A stretch of DNA of 64,000 bases, from positions 3,550,501 through 3,614,500 of the forward strand of contig NC_056413.1 in assembly GCF_905147365.1 (NCBI RefSeq). The letters run 5' to 3'. Below the pieces are notes generated by a model. That model was given only the letters and a program-made list of their open reading frames with translations. It was not told the DNA's origin and ran no database searches. The DNA comes from Aricia agestis. Its lineage: Eukaryota > Arthropoda > Insecta > Lepidoptera > Lycaenidae. Position numbers and translations under genes: made by a program. This document shows, piece after piece, positions 12,156 through 23,436 of the stretch; the stretch's first letter is position 1; each line of letters starts with the position of its first letter.

Positions 12156-12355
12156 AGTGCACTCATGTTCTTTAGATCATTTAGATTTTAGAACAAGAAA
12201 GATCATAACTCACCAAAAAAGGGGTTAAATACACAAATTATATTTTCGTAACAGCTTTATAAATAATATTAGTGTTTATAATATTTTTGTAAGTTTTCTT
12301 CCGCAAACCCAAATCTATTTCACCAACGCGATTCTGTTATTTCTTTTCATTTTTA

Positions 12356-12795
12356 ACCGACTTCCAAAAAACGAGGAGATTATATATTCGGCTGTGGATA
12401 TTTTTTAATTTTTTTTTATTATTTTTGTATGTTCGACCACTACTCCGCCGTTTGTGAACCGATTTTCAAAATGTTTGTTTTGTTATATTAGGTTTCACTC
12501 CAATTTGGTCCCATTTTCACAAAAGTGGTGATCTGATGATGGGATCCATAGTAATCGAGGGAACTCCTCAAAATTTATATGGAAACATATGGTGATTTTG
12601 GTTTTATGAGAAGCATCCTAAGCATATGCTACCAAAACGCAAGATTTTGCACCAAGGTATACTATGGTTCCGAAGATACTAAAATAACTCCGCATTCCTT
12701 ATAGATACAAGTTTGGGGGTTTAGGCGTTGTTTTAAGAACTGAAAGCATATGCTACTATGCAAATTACATTCATCATCATCGTCATCATCACTAC
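12356..12795 (+). repeat. CGACTTCCAAAAA...GCATATGCTACC repeat with ATC tail, copy 1
   Basis: Starts ACCGACTTCCAAAAAACGAG and ends in an ATCATCGTC microsatellite. About 440 bp, matching 23437-23875 in inverse orientation. Confidence 0.75.
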
Positions 12796-13071
12796 CATGT
12801 CAGGGTCACCAATGTCACAACTCACATGGTTGTATATGGATACAATATACACACAACACCATAAAATATCATTAGTCATCACGTTATGTCCTTATTTATA
12901 TGGTACATTTCAAAGCGATTTTAATACAAAAAAATATACTTAATGTTGTTTCAAAATTATTAATATTTCAAGTACCACAAAATTGAACATAAGTAACAAA
13001 TTCAACCTTTACTCCAGAGCATAAGGCACACATTTGTGTTGGACTGAAGGAAACGGGGCACTATGGAAAAA

Positions 13072-13604
13072 AGACTTCAAAAATTTTTCGACAAAATTTT
13101 AACCTCTTATAACCACCCTTTTTGAATATACCAATCGATAGGGGGCACCAAGGGGAGCAAAAAAGCTCAGATAAACTTTTCTCAAAAATCAACCCCTGTC
13201 GAAAGACAGGCCGAAATGTGACCCTCGTTAGCACGGAGAAAATACTTAAAAAAATTTGGACGAAAAAATTCAACCTCTTATAACCACCCCTTTTGAATAC
13301 ACCAATCGGTAGGGGGCGCCGAGGGGAGTAAGAAAGCTCAAATAAACTTTTCTCAAAAATCAACCCCCGGCCAGATACAGGCCGATATACGAACCTCGTT
13401 AGTATGGCGAAAATACTTTGAAAAATTTTGGCCACAAAAATACAACCCCCTATGACCACCCCTTTTTATTATACCAATCGATAGGGGGCGCCAAGGGAAG
13501 CAAAAAAGCTCAGATAAACTTTTCTCAAAAATCAACCCCTGTCGAATGACAGGCCGAAATGTGACCCTTGTTAGTATGGCGAAAATACTTAGAAAAATTT
13601 GGCT
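13072..13604 (-). repeat. 171-bp tandem repeat array, about 3 units
   Basis: The landmark GCTCAGATAAACTTTTCTC recurs at 13165, 13336 (as GCTCAAATAAAC) and 13508, a period of 171-172 bp. Units share GGCCGAAATGTGACCCTCG, ACCTCTTATAACCACCCC and GATAGGGGGCGCC. Because 171 is divisible by three, a repeated reading frame stays open on the minus strand; I do not regard it as a gene. Confidence 0.85.
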
Positions 13605-14469
13605 AAGGTTTAGGAACCTACGTCAATTAAATGTTGGTGACATGGGTTAAGGAGGATTGTTTTGGGTGAGAAAAACTCCTACTTACCGTTTCCACCGCCA
13701 GTAAACTCTCCGTTCAGAAGAAATTCGCATTTGAGATTTTCGTAATCTTCAGATAAGATCATCTGTTTTCTGATGTTTACGAAGTATTTTTTAGGCATCT
13801 CAAGGCTGTGATGAGTGGGTCTTAATTAACTACTCAGCCACGGATACCGAAGGGGGGGACGGGGGGCGCAGCCCCCCGCCAAATCAAAAACAAACACAAT
13901 CTAGAAAGTCCAAAAGTAGGTTAGGTTAGGTTGGAACTTAGACCACAACACCCAGATATAGGAGCCCCGCGTAGTAGGGTCGGTACCAGATAGCTGAATC
14001 TTTAGTTCTCTGACAGAATATTTGAAACTTTTGGAACTGGCACCGACTTCAAAATTATGAAGATTGAGTACAGAAATAGTTGAGGTTTAGTCGAATTCGG
14101 AAAAAGGCACTATTAGATAGGAAAAATTATTTAATACTTTTTAGTTCATATTATAAGGATGTTATTATTGTTTTTACCTTGGAAGTCGGTTTTAATTTTC
14201 TGTTAAAAATAATTTTAAATGTGTTTTGACTTTTGACATGTACTTTACACATGTAACATAATATATGTGCCGCTGGCCGCAGTTAAGCAATCAAAAATAT
14301 TTAGGCCACTCAATAAAATTTTAAAATGCCGTGAAAATGATACCAGTAACTTTCAAACCTATGTTTCCCACATTCCACTAATAAAATTATGCACGGTATC
14401 TACTCTAATTTGTTATCTTGCGAGAATTATTAAATACAATTGATTTTAGAGTATATAAATTAGTTACGT

Positions 14470-14740
14470 GTCCATGGGCGTACCGAGGGGGGATTATGTT
14501 GACGTCCCTACTAAGTTTATTATTATCTATTACTTTTATCTAAGTATAAAAATAAAAAATTAAGAAAACGATTTTTTGCCATTTCTTTGCAATACAATAT
14601 TTTTACAACTGATTATTATATTTTTTTATTCTTTATAAACACCTAGTTTATGAAATATCTGATTTGCCCCCCCTTGGCCCAGAACCTGGGTAATTTGCCC
14701 CCCCCCTGGCACCAGAACCTGGGTAATTTTAAAAATAATA
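14470..14740 (+). repeat. GGGCGTACC / CCCAGAACCTGGG repeat, copy A
   Basis: From CCATGGGCGTACCGAGG to CCAGAACCTGGGTAATT. An inverted relative lies at 16480-16775, inside the foldback. Runs of C or G next to CCAGAACCTGGG recur in both. Confidence 0.65.
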
Positions 14741-14819
14741 GGATTATTTTCGTTACATACGGAATTTCAATTTTCACTCGTCTAAAGTCGGTGTTTGTGT
14801 GCGCAGTGCGTGCGACTAG

Positions 14820-15000
14820 ACTGGTCTAGGAAAATGTGGAAAAACGGGGGAAATTATTTGAAAGGGCTTATCTCACGAACTACTGGAGCAATTTATATGT
14901 TATTTGTCAGAGATAAGAAGTAGGCCACGTGAAGGATCACAGGACATTTTTTTTTGCAAAATCTAATTTACGCGGGCGAAGCCGCGCGGAACGTCCAGAA
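14820..15000 (+). repeat. Repeat with TATTTGAAAGGGCTTATCTC, copy 1
   Basis: Shares AAATTATTTGAAAGGGCTTA, GAACTACTGGAGCAATTT and GATAAGAAGTAG with 39210-39390. Ends GGGCGAAGCCGCGCGG, a common terminal motif of insect repeats. Confidence 0.6.
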
Positions 15001-15485
15001 TTATGATAATATGACGTGTGTAACATGTCGTATTTTGGATGGATTGTTTATTGTACTATGAGCTAGGTAGCGCCCTCTGCTCCCAGTGTGATACATTTAT
15101 CACATTTTAAGATCAATATTATACTCAGTTCATAAGCTCTGGTTTGTCTGGTTTGCGATCGTAACTGTAAAAGATTAAAAGGTATTAAAATTCTATTAAT
15201 ATTCATTTCCGTCTTAAATTGATAAGCGTATGATATGGTCAATTAAACCACTCAGTAGCTTTAATCAGGGCGACCGAAGCGAGCCCTATAATTACTTATA
15301 TTCCACAACCTGTACATTTTGTGGTACACTTTAGTTCGAAAATTAGCGATTATTTGTAGTAAAAACCGGCCAAGTGCGTGTTGGGACTTGGGCCACGCGC
15401 AATATAGCCATAGGGTTCCGTAGTACCGCTAGTTTTTGACCTTTTAGATTTAGTCGTAGCTCCCAAGAAGCTTAAAATACATATA

Positions 15486-17292
15486 AAGGGGGTGACAGAC
15501 ACGCGAGTAAGTACGCGGACTTATTAGACTAGGACGAGTCGGCGCATGAGTACCGAAAACTATTCCACCTCAATTTTTTTATGCGATCCTCTTCAAATTG
15601 CCCTCCTGATGATATAAATGCATGTTGCCAGGGCGCAACCCGGTGCCATATTGTTTAAACAAACATTGTTTAAACAATTGAAGAAATTGTTATTTTTCAA
15701 CCGAACATTTTTTTTATATTTTTTATTGAAATGCCAATAAAAAAGGTCCTATGACTTTTTACGATAAAGTTAATATTTTTAAAGATATGAATTTTTAAAG
15801 GTTCGAAAAACCTCAAATTTGGGTACTTTCGACCGATGAAAAATATATTAAAAAAATAATAATGTCAAAGTAATATATATTTTTTAATTCTATATACAAT
15901 AGTTAATAGTATTGTTAGGTAATAGAGATTTCAAAAAATTTCATTGTTTATATCTTTTTTTTATCTTAGCAAAAGTAGACAAAAAATTGTGTTTTTTGTA
16001 TGGGAGCCCCCCTTAAACAATTACTTTATTTTAATTTTATTATTAATAATTAAAGTACAAATATAATTAAGGATTTCGTGAAATTTTCAAGTGCCTCGCT
16101 GTTACTATTATTGATTACGAGCAAAAAAGGCCAAAAAAATCACGTTTCTTGTATGGGAGCCCCCCTTAATATTAACTTTATTTTATTTTTAGTATTTGTT
16201 CTTAAAGCGGCAACAGACATACACAATCTGTAAAAATTTCAGAAGTCTAGCTATAGCAGTTCTTGTGATACAGCCTGGAGACATATACCTAGACAAACAG
16301 GCAGACGGACAGACAACGAAGTCTTAGTAAACCCTATTATTAAGACTTCTGAAATTTTCACAGATTGTGTATATCTGTTGCCGCTATAACAACAAATACT
16401 AAAAATAAAATAAAGTATATTATTTAATACTTCGATCACAGTTTCCAGGAAATGCCATTGTATTCTATTCTTGTCGCCATGGGCGTACCCAGGTTCTGGG
16501 CCAGGGGGGGGCAAATTACCCAGGTTCTGGTGCCAGGGGGGGGGGCAATTCACCCAGGTTCTGGGCCAGGGGGGGGGGCAAATCAGATTTTTCATAAGCT
16601 AGGTGTTTATAAAGAATAAAAAAATAATAATTTTTAGTTGTAAAAATATTGTATTGCAAACAAATGGCAAAAATTCGTTCTTAATTTTTAATTTTTATAG
16701 ATAAAAGTACTAGATAATGTAGATAATATACTTAGTAGGAACGTCAACATGATCCAGGGGGGAGCAGCTGGGGGGAGTACCCAATTTTGAGGTTTTTCGA
16801 ACCTTTAAAAATTCATATCTTTAAAAATATTAACTTTATCGTAAAAAGTCTTAGGACCTTTTTTATTAGTATTTCAATAAAGAATATAAAAAAAATTGTT
16901 CGGTTGAAAAATAACAATTTCTTGCAATTGTTTAAACAATGTTTGTTTAAACAATATGGCACCGGGTTGCGCCCTGGCAACATGCATTTATATCATTAAG
17001 AGGGCAATTTGAAGAGGATCGCATAAAAAAATTGAGGTGGAATAGTTTTCGGTACTCATGCGCCGACTCGTGCTAGTCTATATGGCTCGACGATCTTAAT
17101 CGCCTGTGTGTCAGGCGGTGTCAGCAAAGAGCCGCGAGCCGCGAGCCTTGGGGCATGGTAATCCAGTGTGAGCGATTCTCGTGTATCACCGACGCGAGCC
17201 GAGTAAGTTCGCGAACTTAAAACCCGCGTAGCCCGTACGGGCCGTAGGTACTGTTAGTTCGTACATGGTTCGTACGTCTGTCACCCCTATAA
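15486..17292. mobile_element. Large foldback element with long imperfect arms
   Basis: AAAGGGGGTGACAGAC at 15486 and GTCTGTCACCCCTATAA at 17290 are inverted. Arms continue through GGCGCATGAGTACCGAAAAC, TGCCAGGGCGCAACCCGG, and the GTTTAAACAA block to about 15850 and 16785. The right arm is about 190 bp longer near its end (GC-rich GAGCCGCGAGCC part). A poly-G-rich GGGCGTACCCAGG repeat (16480-16775) is nested in the middle. Confidence 0.65.
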
Positions 17293-17358
17293 GATAAGAT
17301 TCTTGTTGATTCATAAACCTATAATTATATATTATGTCTATGTGTTGATTATATAGTC

Positions 17359-17718
17359 AGCTGTCAAGAAAGTCATGAGAGGCGGGAATTTTTTTTAATG
17401 AAATAAAAAGTAAGAGAACTTTATTAATTGGAGATAAAAATGTGCAAGGTGACAATATTTAAAATGTAATAAGCGTTCTCTGTGAAAATACGAAGAAAAA
17501 AATACACCTTTTAAGCGTGATATACGTTTACAGTTCGACAAGGCTTTAATTGAATGTGTCAATGTCAGTCAATGTGCGCTGCTGGTAAAGGAGAACTGTT
17601 TTTATATGTAAAACGTTTTTATATGATAGAAGCGTTAGTTCCTTTTCTCGCCACGTTCGTAAACAGCCTTGTCGAACTTTAGAAAATTTTCCCGCCTGTC
17701 ATGACTTTCTTGACAGGC
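17359..17718. mobile_element. Inverted-repeat MITE directly upstream of Ppie, with nested GTTCGACAAGG element
   Basis: CTGTCAAGAAAGTCATGAGA near 17361 and TCATGACTTTCTTGACAG near 17715 are inverted, with GGCGGGAA / TTCCCGCC beside them. A TTCGACAAGGC MITE is nested at 17532-17678. The outer end is only about 175 bases from the Ppie start codon. Confidence 0.7.
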
Positions 17719-17894
17719 TATAAGTTTTTTTTTAGTTTCTTGCTAGCACCAAAAAAAAATAGTTCCTCTTTGAAAAAAAAATACATGTCAAAGTCAAACT
17801 GGTAAAACTTGTTTGCTGTGGCCTGTGTTTCGGTATTTATTTTTAGTTTTTGTCATTATTTATATAGAAAAAAGTGTTGTTTTAATAAAATAAT

Positions 17895-18104
17895 ATGTCT
17901 AGTAAACCTAATTCAAAACGAACGGTGTATGTGGGTGGTTTAGCAGAAGAGGTGGACGAAAAAGTTTTAAACGCGGCATTTGTTCCGTTTGGCGATCTTG
18001 TGGACGTACAGATACCTTTAGACTATGAAACGGAGAAACACAGAGGCTTTGCGTTTATAGAGTTCGAAAATGCAGAGGATGCGGCGGCCGCTATAGATAA
18101 TATG
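17895..18104 (+). CDS. Ppie: Ppie exon 1 (RRM core)
   Basis: Exon 1 holds the start codon and both RNP motifs. It spans 70 codons and ends in phase 0 at ATG before donor GTAAGG. Confidence 0.93.
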
Positions 18105-21100
18105 GTAAGGTTTTGGTTTTGTTATTGTTTACATAACCTCAAAACTTAAAGCGACTAAGATCGCATAGTATGCCAATATTGTATTTCATTTGTAAGGAAA
18201 TTTAGATAATTTTTATGAATTAAGAAACTGCAAAATAAGCAAGATAAATACGAAGTTCAAAATGTTGGTTATAAATGATACAAATTTGGTAAAGGCGGGA
18301 AAACAACAAGGCGGCGATACATTTTATGTATTTTTTAAAACTAAATGTTACAGAATGATTCAGAACTGTTTGGCAGAACCATCAGAGTGAACATAGCAGC
18401 ACCACAGAGGATAAAGGAAGGCTCTACCCGACCTGTCTGGTCAGAAGACAGTTGGCTGCAGAAGCATGCCGGTGAGACACTCTCTGTTAACAAGGAGGGA
18501 GAGGATGATAGTAAAGAGAAGACAGAAACTTCTAGTGTAAGTAGTATATCTATCATTTTAGTATATCAGATAATATTATACTCATTAAAAATATTGAAAT
18601 TTTTAATGAGTATAATATTATCTGATATTATGCTGCCTATGAATTTATGTGCTGTAAAAATTGCATATGGCATTTTCTCGCATTGAAACATAGCCTATGT
18701 CCTTCCCTGTAGTCTATTCAATTTGTGTAAATAAATTTAAAATTAGTCTAGTAGATTTCTAGAATAATCAATGTCATTAAAACAAAACAAGTGCCATGAG
18801 AATTTTTTTTTGTTTTTATACTTCGTCCTTTGAATGCCATTTTAACATAGTCTTTAAATAATTACAGGTTACACCAGCAAAGCCAATAGAAAAGAGGAAT
18901 CCTCAAGTGTACTTTGACGTAAGCGTTGGCAAACAAGAGATGGGTCGGATTATCATGATGTTGCGCGCTGACATTGTGCCCAAGACAGCGGAGAATTTCA
19001 GGGTGCTGTGTACGCACGAGAAGGGCTTCGGCTATCAGGGCAGCAGCTTTCACAGGATTATACCCGACTTTGTATCCTTTAATATCTCAATTGTGGGACA
19101 CAATTGATTTTCAATTGTTATGCAGTGGCGGCCGCTTGAAGATTCATGGGTTGAACTCTACAAATAATAAAAACTAAGGAAAAGTAACTCCGTCAGAAAA
19201 CATGCTCCACAATACTCATCAAAAAAGTCACATTTACAAGTACACATTTGTTTATTTATTTATTTATTTATTTATTTATATTTAGTATACAGACAGGTTA
19301 CAGTCATTACATGGTAATACAAACATAATCCTAAGTTCTAGGCTAGACAGCAACCCAAAAATAGTATACATAACATAGTTATCATAAGGTTGCTACTAAA
19401 ATTAAACTAATATTAACAAGAAAACCGATACCTTAAACCCACTACGAAACAATTGAGTAAAATTTGCATATTTAGGTGACCTTGAGCAGTACTAGCATAG
19501 ATAAAGTATTATAGTATAGATGTAGTCTTAGCCCGTCATCGCGTGGCCATTTTGTGCTTATTTTCATACAAGTAGTGTGCGTTTATTTTCTTGAATATTT
19601 CTATTTGTCGATTATTTCGAAGCACATTATGATACAAGAAAGAAAGTCAATTAGTTCATGATATCGATTAACTATAGTTCAAGTGATGAGAATCTGTAAG
19701 CACACGTAAAAAGCTATGCAATTTTTATAGCCAAATTATTAATTGATGTGACATTTTTAGCACTCATTCCTTTATATAGCACGAATAAGGGATTAATAAA
19801 CTGATGTGACCTTGAGCGGTACTAGCATAGATAAAGTATTATAGTATAGATGTAGTCTTAGCCCGTCATCGCGTGGCCATTTTGTGCTTATTTTCATACA
19901 AGTAGTATGCGTTTATTTTCTTGAATATTTCTATTTGTCGATTATTTCGAAGCACATTATGATACAAGAAAGAAAGTCAATTAGTTCATGATATTGATTA
20001 ACTATAGTTCAAGTGATGAGAATCCGTAAGCACACGTAAAAAGCTATGCAATTTTTATAGCCAAATTATTAATTGATGTGACATTTTTAGCACTCATTCC
20101 TTATATAGCACGAATAAGGGATTAATAAACTTATGAATTATCTTTTTAGCTTACAAACATACCAATTAAAAAGCCCAAAAAACGTTGTTCAAAACTTACG
20201 TATTTAATGTTAAATCCACGTGTTTGAGGCATTCTTTGGCAATTCTTATGGTTTATTATGTAGCGGAACCACAAAACTCAACAATATCTAGCATTAAATG
20301 TTCACTAAAAACCTTTATTAAAATTTTTATTACATGAAATATGCAGACCGACTCCTTTGTTGTAACGTCATATTGTAATTCATGTTAGACCGATAGAGCG
20401 GGTCTCTCCTAATACAAGTTCTACTTAAAAGGAGAACTCCACCACATTGCAAATATGTAAATTTAATGAAAATAAAGATTTTTTTGATTTTTTTTTTTTG
20501 ATTTTGATTTTTGTTATGTCCTAGTAAGTAGGACATAACATTACACGCTTTTGACGCTTGTACACCGATATAAGGCTCTCTCCAGTCTATACTACCTCAA
20601 TGGGTACTAGGCTGACGTTACATGACAGATCAAAAGGACCCAAATTTAAAACGGTAATAGTATGGGAGTTACGATTCCTTAGTTTTTATTATTCGTAGGT
20701 TAAACTTCACTAAATTTCCATTATTTTATTGCAATTTAAAAAAAAAAATTTTTTTTTTTATTTATTATTTTGGTGTCGCCTCTTTCACAAGAGGCCTGTA
20801 CTTTAATCAGGATATATCTTTTGTTACCTCTGTATTATATTCATTAATATGAATATTCTTTATCAAATACTCAAATGTATTAATTATTAGTAATTATAAT
20901 ATTAGTGATGTAATATCTAATCTACTTATATTGCTAAGGATAGAGATGTGTGGAAGGAAAAAGGGGAGGCCTTTGCCCAGCAGTGTGACAAAAAAGGCTA
21001 GTAATAATTGTAATAATATCTCCTTATCATCACACTCAGATGTGTCAAGGTGGTGATTTCACGAACAACAACGGTACGGGAGGCAAGTCAATCTATGGAC

Positions 21101-22268
21101 GGAAGTTTGAGGATGAGAACTTTGTACTGAAACATACGGGGCCGGGCATATTGAGTATGGCCAACTCGGGACCCAATACAAACGGTTCACAGTTCTTCCT
21201 GTGCACTGCAAAGTAAGTACATTTTTTACTATGGATTTAATATCCTTTTTAGTGACTTACAAAATAATCTGCCAAGTGCGAGTTGGACTTGCGCACGAAG
21301 AGTTCCGTACATAGATTTTTATTATAGAGCAAAATTGGGATCCCGTTTTTACCCTTTGGGTACGGATAACGGAACCCTAAAAAGGTATTTTTTATATTTT
21401 ACCCTATTATTTCTTATTAATTAAATTATTAAAATATGTTTAAAAAACGTCTTTCATACTTCTATTGTCTTTTGACTATAAGTATGGTATAGGGTTATCG
21501 ACAGCATATCGTTAAAATATAGATTATCTAGTTAAATTGGGACACTTTAGTGTACCGTTAGATTGATTCATAGGTAGACACAGTTATTTGGTTGGATTAA
21601 GTCAATTCGACATTATAAGGCTAATTTACATCATTCCAATACTGTGATCTAATCCAGCGGTTACTATTAGAATAATGTCAACTGGCACTGCAATGCACTG
21701 GAATTAAATTTTGCAAAAAAGCGTCGTTGTTATCTATGATCATTCTCATCACCTCTATGAAAACTCCGGAACGAAGTGTCGCCAGCAGTATTTTGCGGTG
21801 ACCTGCAAACCTTCAAGAAGGTCGTATATTCGGGTGACTCGTTTCGTCGTTGGCCCCACGTTTAATTTAAAAAAAACTTGAGAGGTGTCAAGGGACACCC
21901 AGATGGAATGTAGTTATAAAAAACGCCATCTAGTTGACGAAGAATACTATCAACGCTCTCTGCTACTTCGCAGGTACTAAAATAAGTGTTGTTACAACTT
22001 TTTCCGTCTAGCCCTTTCACAAGGCGCGATAAGGAACTTCGTTCCAATAATCTTTCGGTCGTCTGGATTTGATTGAATGCTGTATTATTCGATGGCCGAA
22101 TTAAAAATGCTACTCTGTTTCAGGACGGAGTGGCTAGACGGCAAGCACGTGGTGTTCGGCCACGTGATCTCGGGGCTGGACGTCCTGCGTAAGATGGAGC
22201 GGTATGGCAGCAAGAGCGGCGCGCCCTCCGCCAAGCTTGTCATCACCAACTGCGGCGAGCTACAATGA
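17895..22268 (+). CDS. Ppie: Peptidyl-prolyl cis-trans isomerase E (cyclophilin-33), 5 exons, complete
   Basis: The joined coding exons are 17895-18104, 18354-18536, 18868-19071, 21040-21212 and 22124-22268. They give 304 residues, close to the roughly 300 of animal PPIE. An RNA-recognition motif occupies about residues 9-86, with RNP2 VYVGGL (11-16) and RNP1 RGFAFIEF (50-57). A linker follows, then a cyclophilin domain from about residue 142. Residues equivalent to cyclophilin A R55, F60, Q63, W121 and H126 are all present (R194, F199, Q202, W260, H265), so prolyl isomerase activity is expected. Family knowledge: PPIE binds RNA and acts in spliceosomes and chromatin-linked complexes in the nucleus. 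Every intron begins GT and ends AG and all phases match (0, 0, 0, 2). The ATG at 17895 is chosen because it opens directly before the RRM. Introns 3 and 4 carry repeats. No canonical AATAAA was seen soon after the stop. Confidence 0.95.
18354..18536 (+). CDS. Ppie: Ppie exon 2 (end of RRM and linker)
   Basis: Acceptor TTACAG precedes codon AAT and donor GTAAGT follows codon AGT, phase 0, 61 codons. It completes the RRM and encodes a charged Glu/Lys/Ser linker. Confidence 0.92.
18563..18628. repeat. AT-rich hairpin in Ppie intron 2
   Basis: ATCAGATAATATTATACTCA and TGAGTATAATATTATCTGAT pair in arms of about 28 bp around a short loop. Confidence 0.75.
18868..19071 (+). CDS. Ppie: Ppie exon 3 (N-terminal half of cyclophilin domain)
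   Basis: Acceptor ATTACAG, 68 codons, phase 0. It encodes NPQVYFDV through FHRIIPDF, which includes the catalytic Arg and Phe. The donor is GTATCC, a weaker match than those of the other introns. Confidence 0.93.
19474..20130. repeat. 330-bp tandem duplication spanning a transposon junction
   Basis: The first unit begins at GTGACCTTGAGCAGTACTAG (about 19477), the second at GTGACCTTGAGCGGTACTAG (about 19807); the units are nearly identical up to GGGATTAATAAACT. Each unit contains the host MITE flank and the start of the inserted element, so duplication followed insertion. Confidence 0.85.
19496..20602 (-). mobile_element. Nested copy of the 2604-3230 element, with internal tandem duplication
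   Basis: It is inserted in the 19158-20698 MITE. Duplication AGTACTAG at 19488-19495 and GGTACTAG at 20603-20610. Relative to the 2.6 kb copy it has a 330-bp tandem duplication and about 150 bp of added T-rich sequence at about 20362-20514. Confidence 0.75.
20936..21015 (+). mobile_element. 3' end of an RTE-type LINE in Ppie intron 3
   Basis: GGAGGCCTTTGCCCAGCAGT matches the 5.1 kb RTE tail, with a short AATAAT-like tail after it. It lies 25 bases before the exon 4 acceptor. Confidence 0.55.
21040..21212 (+). CDS. Ppie: Ppie exon 4 (cyclophilin core)
   Basis: Acceptor ACTCAG precedes ATG TGT CAA. The exon encodes MCQGGDFT through QFFLCTA, the most conserved cyclophilin block, and ends with two bases of a Lys codon before GTAAGT. 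Confidence 0.93.
22124..22268 (+). CDS. Ppie: Ppie exon 5 (C-terminus)
   Basis: Acceptor TTTCAG completes the split Lys codon. The exon encodes TEWLDGKHVVFG through the C-terminal ITNCGELQ and ends at a TGA. Its base composition is clearly more GC-rich than its surroundings. Confidence 0.93.
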
Positions 22269-23009
22269 CAGTAGTTTTTTTTTTTTTTATCTTTTATCGC
22301 GGGCTTTGTGCCTTTGCGCGCGGCGACCGAATCAAGAAATTTCGCAATTTCGCAACAAAAAACCTATCACGGGACCCGTGTTAGGTTTTCTTGTTATTCA
22401 ATTTCTCTGAATGTACCGGTCGGTGTGGTGTTGCCAGACTTCGGTATGCGTGCGACTAGACGTAATATGCGAATCATAATTGCATAAGTTGATAAAAAAT
22501 GCTATGCAATAGCTTTACCGCGGCAAATGTCAGTGTCAAGTGAATAGCGAAAAAACAAAATTCTTGTAATTCTGCAACGGTTTTCAAAACCGTCAAGTCT
22601 ATTATTATTTTTAACAAAAAATTAAAACCGACTTCCAAGGTAAAAACAATAATAACATCCTTATAATATGAACTAAAAAGTATTAAATAATTTTTCCTAT
22701 CTAATAGTGCCTTTTTCCGAATTCGGCTAAAACTCTACTATTTCTGTACTCAATCTTCATCATTTTGAAGTCGGTACCAGATAGCTGAATCTTCAGTCTG
22801 CCAGAATATTTGAAACTTTTGGAACTGGCACCGACTTCAAAATTATGAAGATTGCTTGCGAGACCACAGGCGAGACGGCAAACAGTTATTGTACTAATGA
22901 ACGCTAAACGCAAGGCATAAGATTGAAATTAGGTTGTTTTCCAGATTAGTAGGTGAATAATATCTCGGCGTTTTCACGCCGTTTGTATTACTTTGTATGG
23001 AAGTGAGAC

Positions 23010-23319
23010 ATTTTTTTAATGAAATAAGGGGGCAAACGAGCAAACGGGTCACCTGATGGAAAGCAACTTCCGTCGCCCATGGACACTCGCAGCATCAGAA
23101 GAGCTGCAAGTGCGTTGCCGGCCTTTTAAGACGGAACGGGGTAATAGGGGAGGGTAAGGATGGGAAGGGAAGGGAATAGGGTAGGGGATTGGGCCTCCAG
23201 TAAACTCACTCACTCGGCGAAACACAGCGCAAGCGCTGTTTCACGCCGGTTTTCTGTGAGAACGTGGTATTTCTCCGGTCGAGCCGGCCCATTCGTGCCG
23301 AAGCATGGCTCTCCCACGT
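23010..23319 (-). mobile_element. SINE-like repeat, copy 1
   Basis: On the minus strand it runs from ACGTGGGAGAGCCATGCTTC through GGCTCGACCGGAG (a B-box-like stretch) and a CCCTTCCC-rich middle to GACCCGTTTGCTCGTTTGCC and a poly-A end. Confidence 0.78.
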
Positions 23320-23436
23320 ATATCCCTCGGAGACATGCATGTACTTACTTGTATTATCGAAGCAGCTTACTTCTCAAAGTAATGTCAAATGTGTGCCTTA
23401 CGCTCTGGAGTTAAGGCGGAATTTGTTATGACGTGG

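Larger units (their letters stand above)
19158..20698. mobile_element. hAT-like MITE (CTACGAATAATAAAAAC family) in Ppie intron 3, host of a second element
   Basis: Ends CTACAAATAATAAAAAC and GTTTTTATTATTCGTAG are inverted. Flanks GTTGAACT (19150-19157) and GTTAAACT (20699-20706) form an 8-bp duplication with one mismatch. The uninterrupted relative at 37127-37352 is only 226 bp. The extra length is the insertion at 19496-20602 plus a TTTA repeat stretch at 19250-19280. Confidence 0.75.

Noticed and set aside
13061..13535. 132- and 60-codon minus-strand frames with repeated motifs
   Set aside because: They are produced by the 171-bp tandem repeat and shift frame at the third unit; no start context or domain supports a gene.
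16251..16595. 114-codon Pro-rich minus frame
   Set aside because: The prolines come from the CCCCCC and CCCAGG runs of a nested repeat.
21862..22047. Minus-strand frame in Ppie intron 4
   Set aside because: It contains GGAACGAAGTTCCTTATC, which recurs at 52794, so it is repeat-derived.
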